Source: Kordia periserrulae
Lineage (GTDB): Bacteria; Bacteroidota; Bacteroidia; Flavobacteriales; Flavobacteriaceae
Assembly (NCBI RefSeq): GCF_003054265.1
Contig: NZ_QBKT01000003.1
Span: 310,001-374,000 of the forward strand
Length of the DNA stretch: 64,000 nt
Reading direction: 5' to 3'
A program made the translations under genes and the position numbers. Below, one piece after another: positions 63,245 through 64,000 of this stretch (within the stretch, counting starts at the first letter, position 1; each line of letters starts with the position of its first letter). A model generated the notes under the pieces. The model was not told where the DNA came from. It made no database searches and saw only the letters and a list, made by a program, of their open reading frames with translations.

Positions 63245-64000
63245 ATGAAAACTAAAAATTATGTACCAAGAATAAGACTCGCTTTGATTGTCTTTTGTTT
63301 CGCGACAAGCATAGCGTTTGCACAATTATTAACCGTTTCCAATACTGGAGGTAAAATACTCAAGGACGGAAATCCCATTACATTACGAGGCGTTAATTTT
63401 GGAAACTGGCTCTTGTGGGAAGGTTACATGATGAATTTAGACAAAGAAGGTATCAAATCGCATTCACAAATTAGAGCAGGATTGAAAGATTTGCTGGGAA
63501 ATAGCGAAACAAAAATTTCAAACTTTGAAAACAATTGGCGATATAATTATATTACAAATTCGGATTTTGCCAAAGTGAAAGAACTTGGTTTCAACGTAAT
63601 TCGCATTCCATTTCATTATAATATGTTTTGGGATGATGCTACGGGAACTACTAAAAACGACGGATTTACTTGGTTAGATCTTGCGTTGACATGGGCAAAA
63701 AACAACAATGTGTACGTCATTTTTTGCATGCATGCCGCGCCTGGATATCAAAATCCAGATCATCATTCTGACAATCCAGGAACGAGCGTAAATTTTTGGA
63801 AAAGTGATTGGAGTAATGTAAATATTGCCAAAGAAGTATGGAAACATGTAGCAGGAAGATATGCTAACAGGTCAGGAAACGAATGGTTGGCAGGATACGA
63901 TTTGCTAAATGAACCTGTGTTAGATAATAATAAACATCGTTTGATGCAAGCGTACAAAGAAATGACTTCCTTTATTCGTCAAGTAGATACACGACATTTG
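63245..64000 (+). CDS. GH5 glycoside hydrolase, 5' part (cut by window end)
   Basis: The frame opens with ATG at 63245 and is still open at 64000, giving 252 residues. A signal peptide (about 1-26, ending AFA) is followed by a GH5 (cellulase A) barrel: ITLRGVNFGNWLLWEGYMMN, VIRIPFHYNMFW, YVIFCMHAAPGYQNPDH and the acid/base Glu223 in GYDLLNEPV. The nucleophile Glu and C terminus lie outside the window. GH5 enzymes cut beta-glucans; with the two GH30s it would complete a glucan-degrading set. Confidence 0.9.
   Translation, partial: MKTKNYVPRIRLALIVFCFATSIAFAQLLTVSNTGGKILKDGNPITLRGVNFGNWLLWEGYMMNLDKEGIKSHSQIRAGLKDLLGNSETKISNFENNWRYNYITNSDFAKVKELGFNVIRIPFHYNMFWDDATGTTKNDGFTWLDLALTWAKNNNVYVIFCMHAAPGYQNPDHHSDNPGTSVNFWKSDWSNVNIAKEVWKHVAGRYANRSGNEWLAGYDLLNEPVLDNNKHRLMQAYKEMTSFIRQVDTRHL

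Overview
The window is AT-rich Bacteroidota DNA, most likely from a marine member of the Flavobacteriaceae. Supporting signs are SusC/SusD pairs, type IX secretion (T9SS) C-terminal sorting domains, the bacillithiol gene bshB1, fused ResB/CcsA cytochrome c biogenesis, LytS/LytR-type two-component pairs, and promoters of the Bacteroidota form TTG-N19-TAnnTTTG. A genus near Kordia is only a guess from gene style.

Layout. 1-5524 (minus) is a tight run of five surface or periplasmic protein genes, including an ELWxxDGT-repeat T9SS protein and a protein with YadA-type head repeats; it diverges from an ECF sigma factor and a putative membrane anti-sigma partner (5681-6960). 6965-12090 is mostly core metabolism: a maf nucleotide pyrophosphatase, a UbiA prenyltransferase, a KdsC-like phosphatase and a DUF2520 protein. 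12328-15645 is the large cytochrome c biogenesis fusion. 16199-20844 holds a LytS/LytR pair and an outer-membrane receptor separated by mosaic repeats. 21096-28888 holds a putative LAS-type metallopeptidase, two paralogous double-glycine-leader peptides with four cysteines each, small membrane proteins, a CHAP hydrolase, a glutathione peroxidase, a MATE exporter, a trans-sulfuration enzyme, a TPR lipoprotein and bshB1.

29033-50935 looks like a genomic island. It starts at an intact tRNA-His gene and ends at two decayed copies of the tRNA-His 3' region. It carries a second LytS/LytR pair with a divergent TonB receptor, an SDR, an AraC pseudogene and a complete-looking alginate-use locus. That locus encodes a tandem PL7 lyase, a KdgF-like cupin, SusC, SusD, a PKD lipoprotein, a second PL7 lyase, a GntR/FadR regulator, an MFS transporter, a DEH reductase, KDG kinase and KDPG aldolase, and ends in a truncated LacI gene. 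Together these would cut alginate outside the cell, import oligomers, convert unsaturated uronate to DEH and then KDG, and deliver pyruvate and glyceraldehyde-3-phosphate. Palindromes TGGTNNACCA overlap or follow the -7 boxes of two promoters and precede the gntR gene, giving a predicted regulon. The leaders of the two importer genes (susC and MFS) share an undescribed motif set.

51142-64000 is a second polysaccharide locus: a DUF6377 regulator, SusC, SusD, a SusE-like lipoprotein, two GH30 enzymes, a beta-trefoil T9SS protein and a GH5 enzyme cut by the window end. A beta-1,3/1,6-glucan such as laminarin is the likely substrate.
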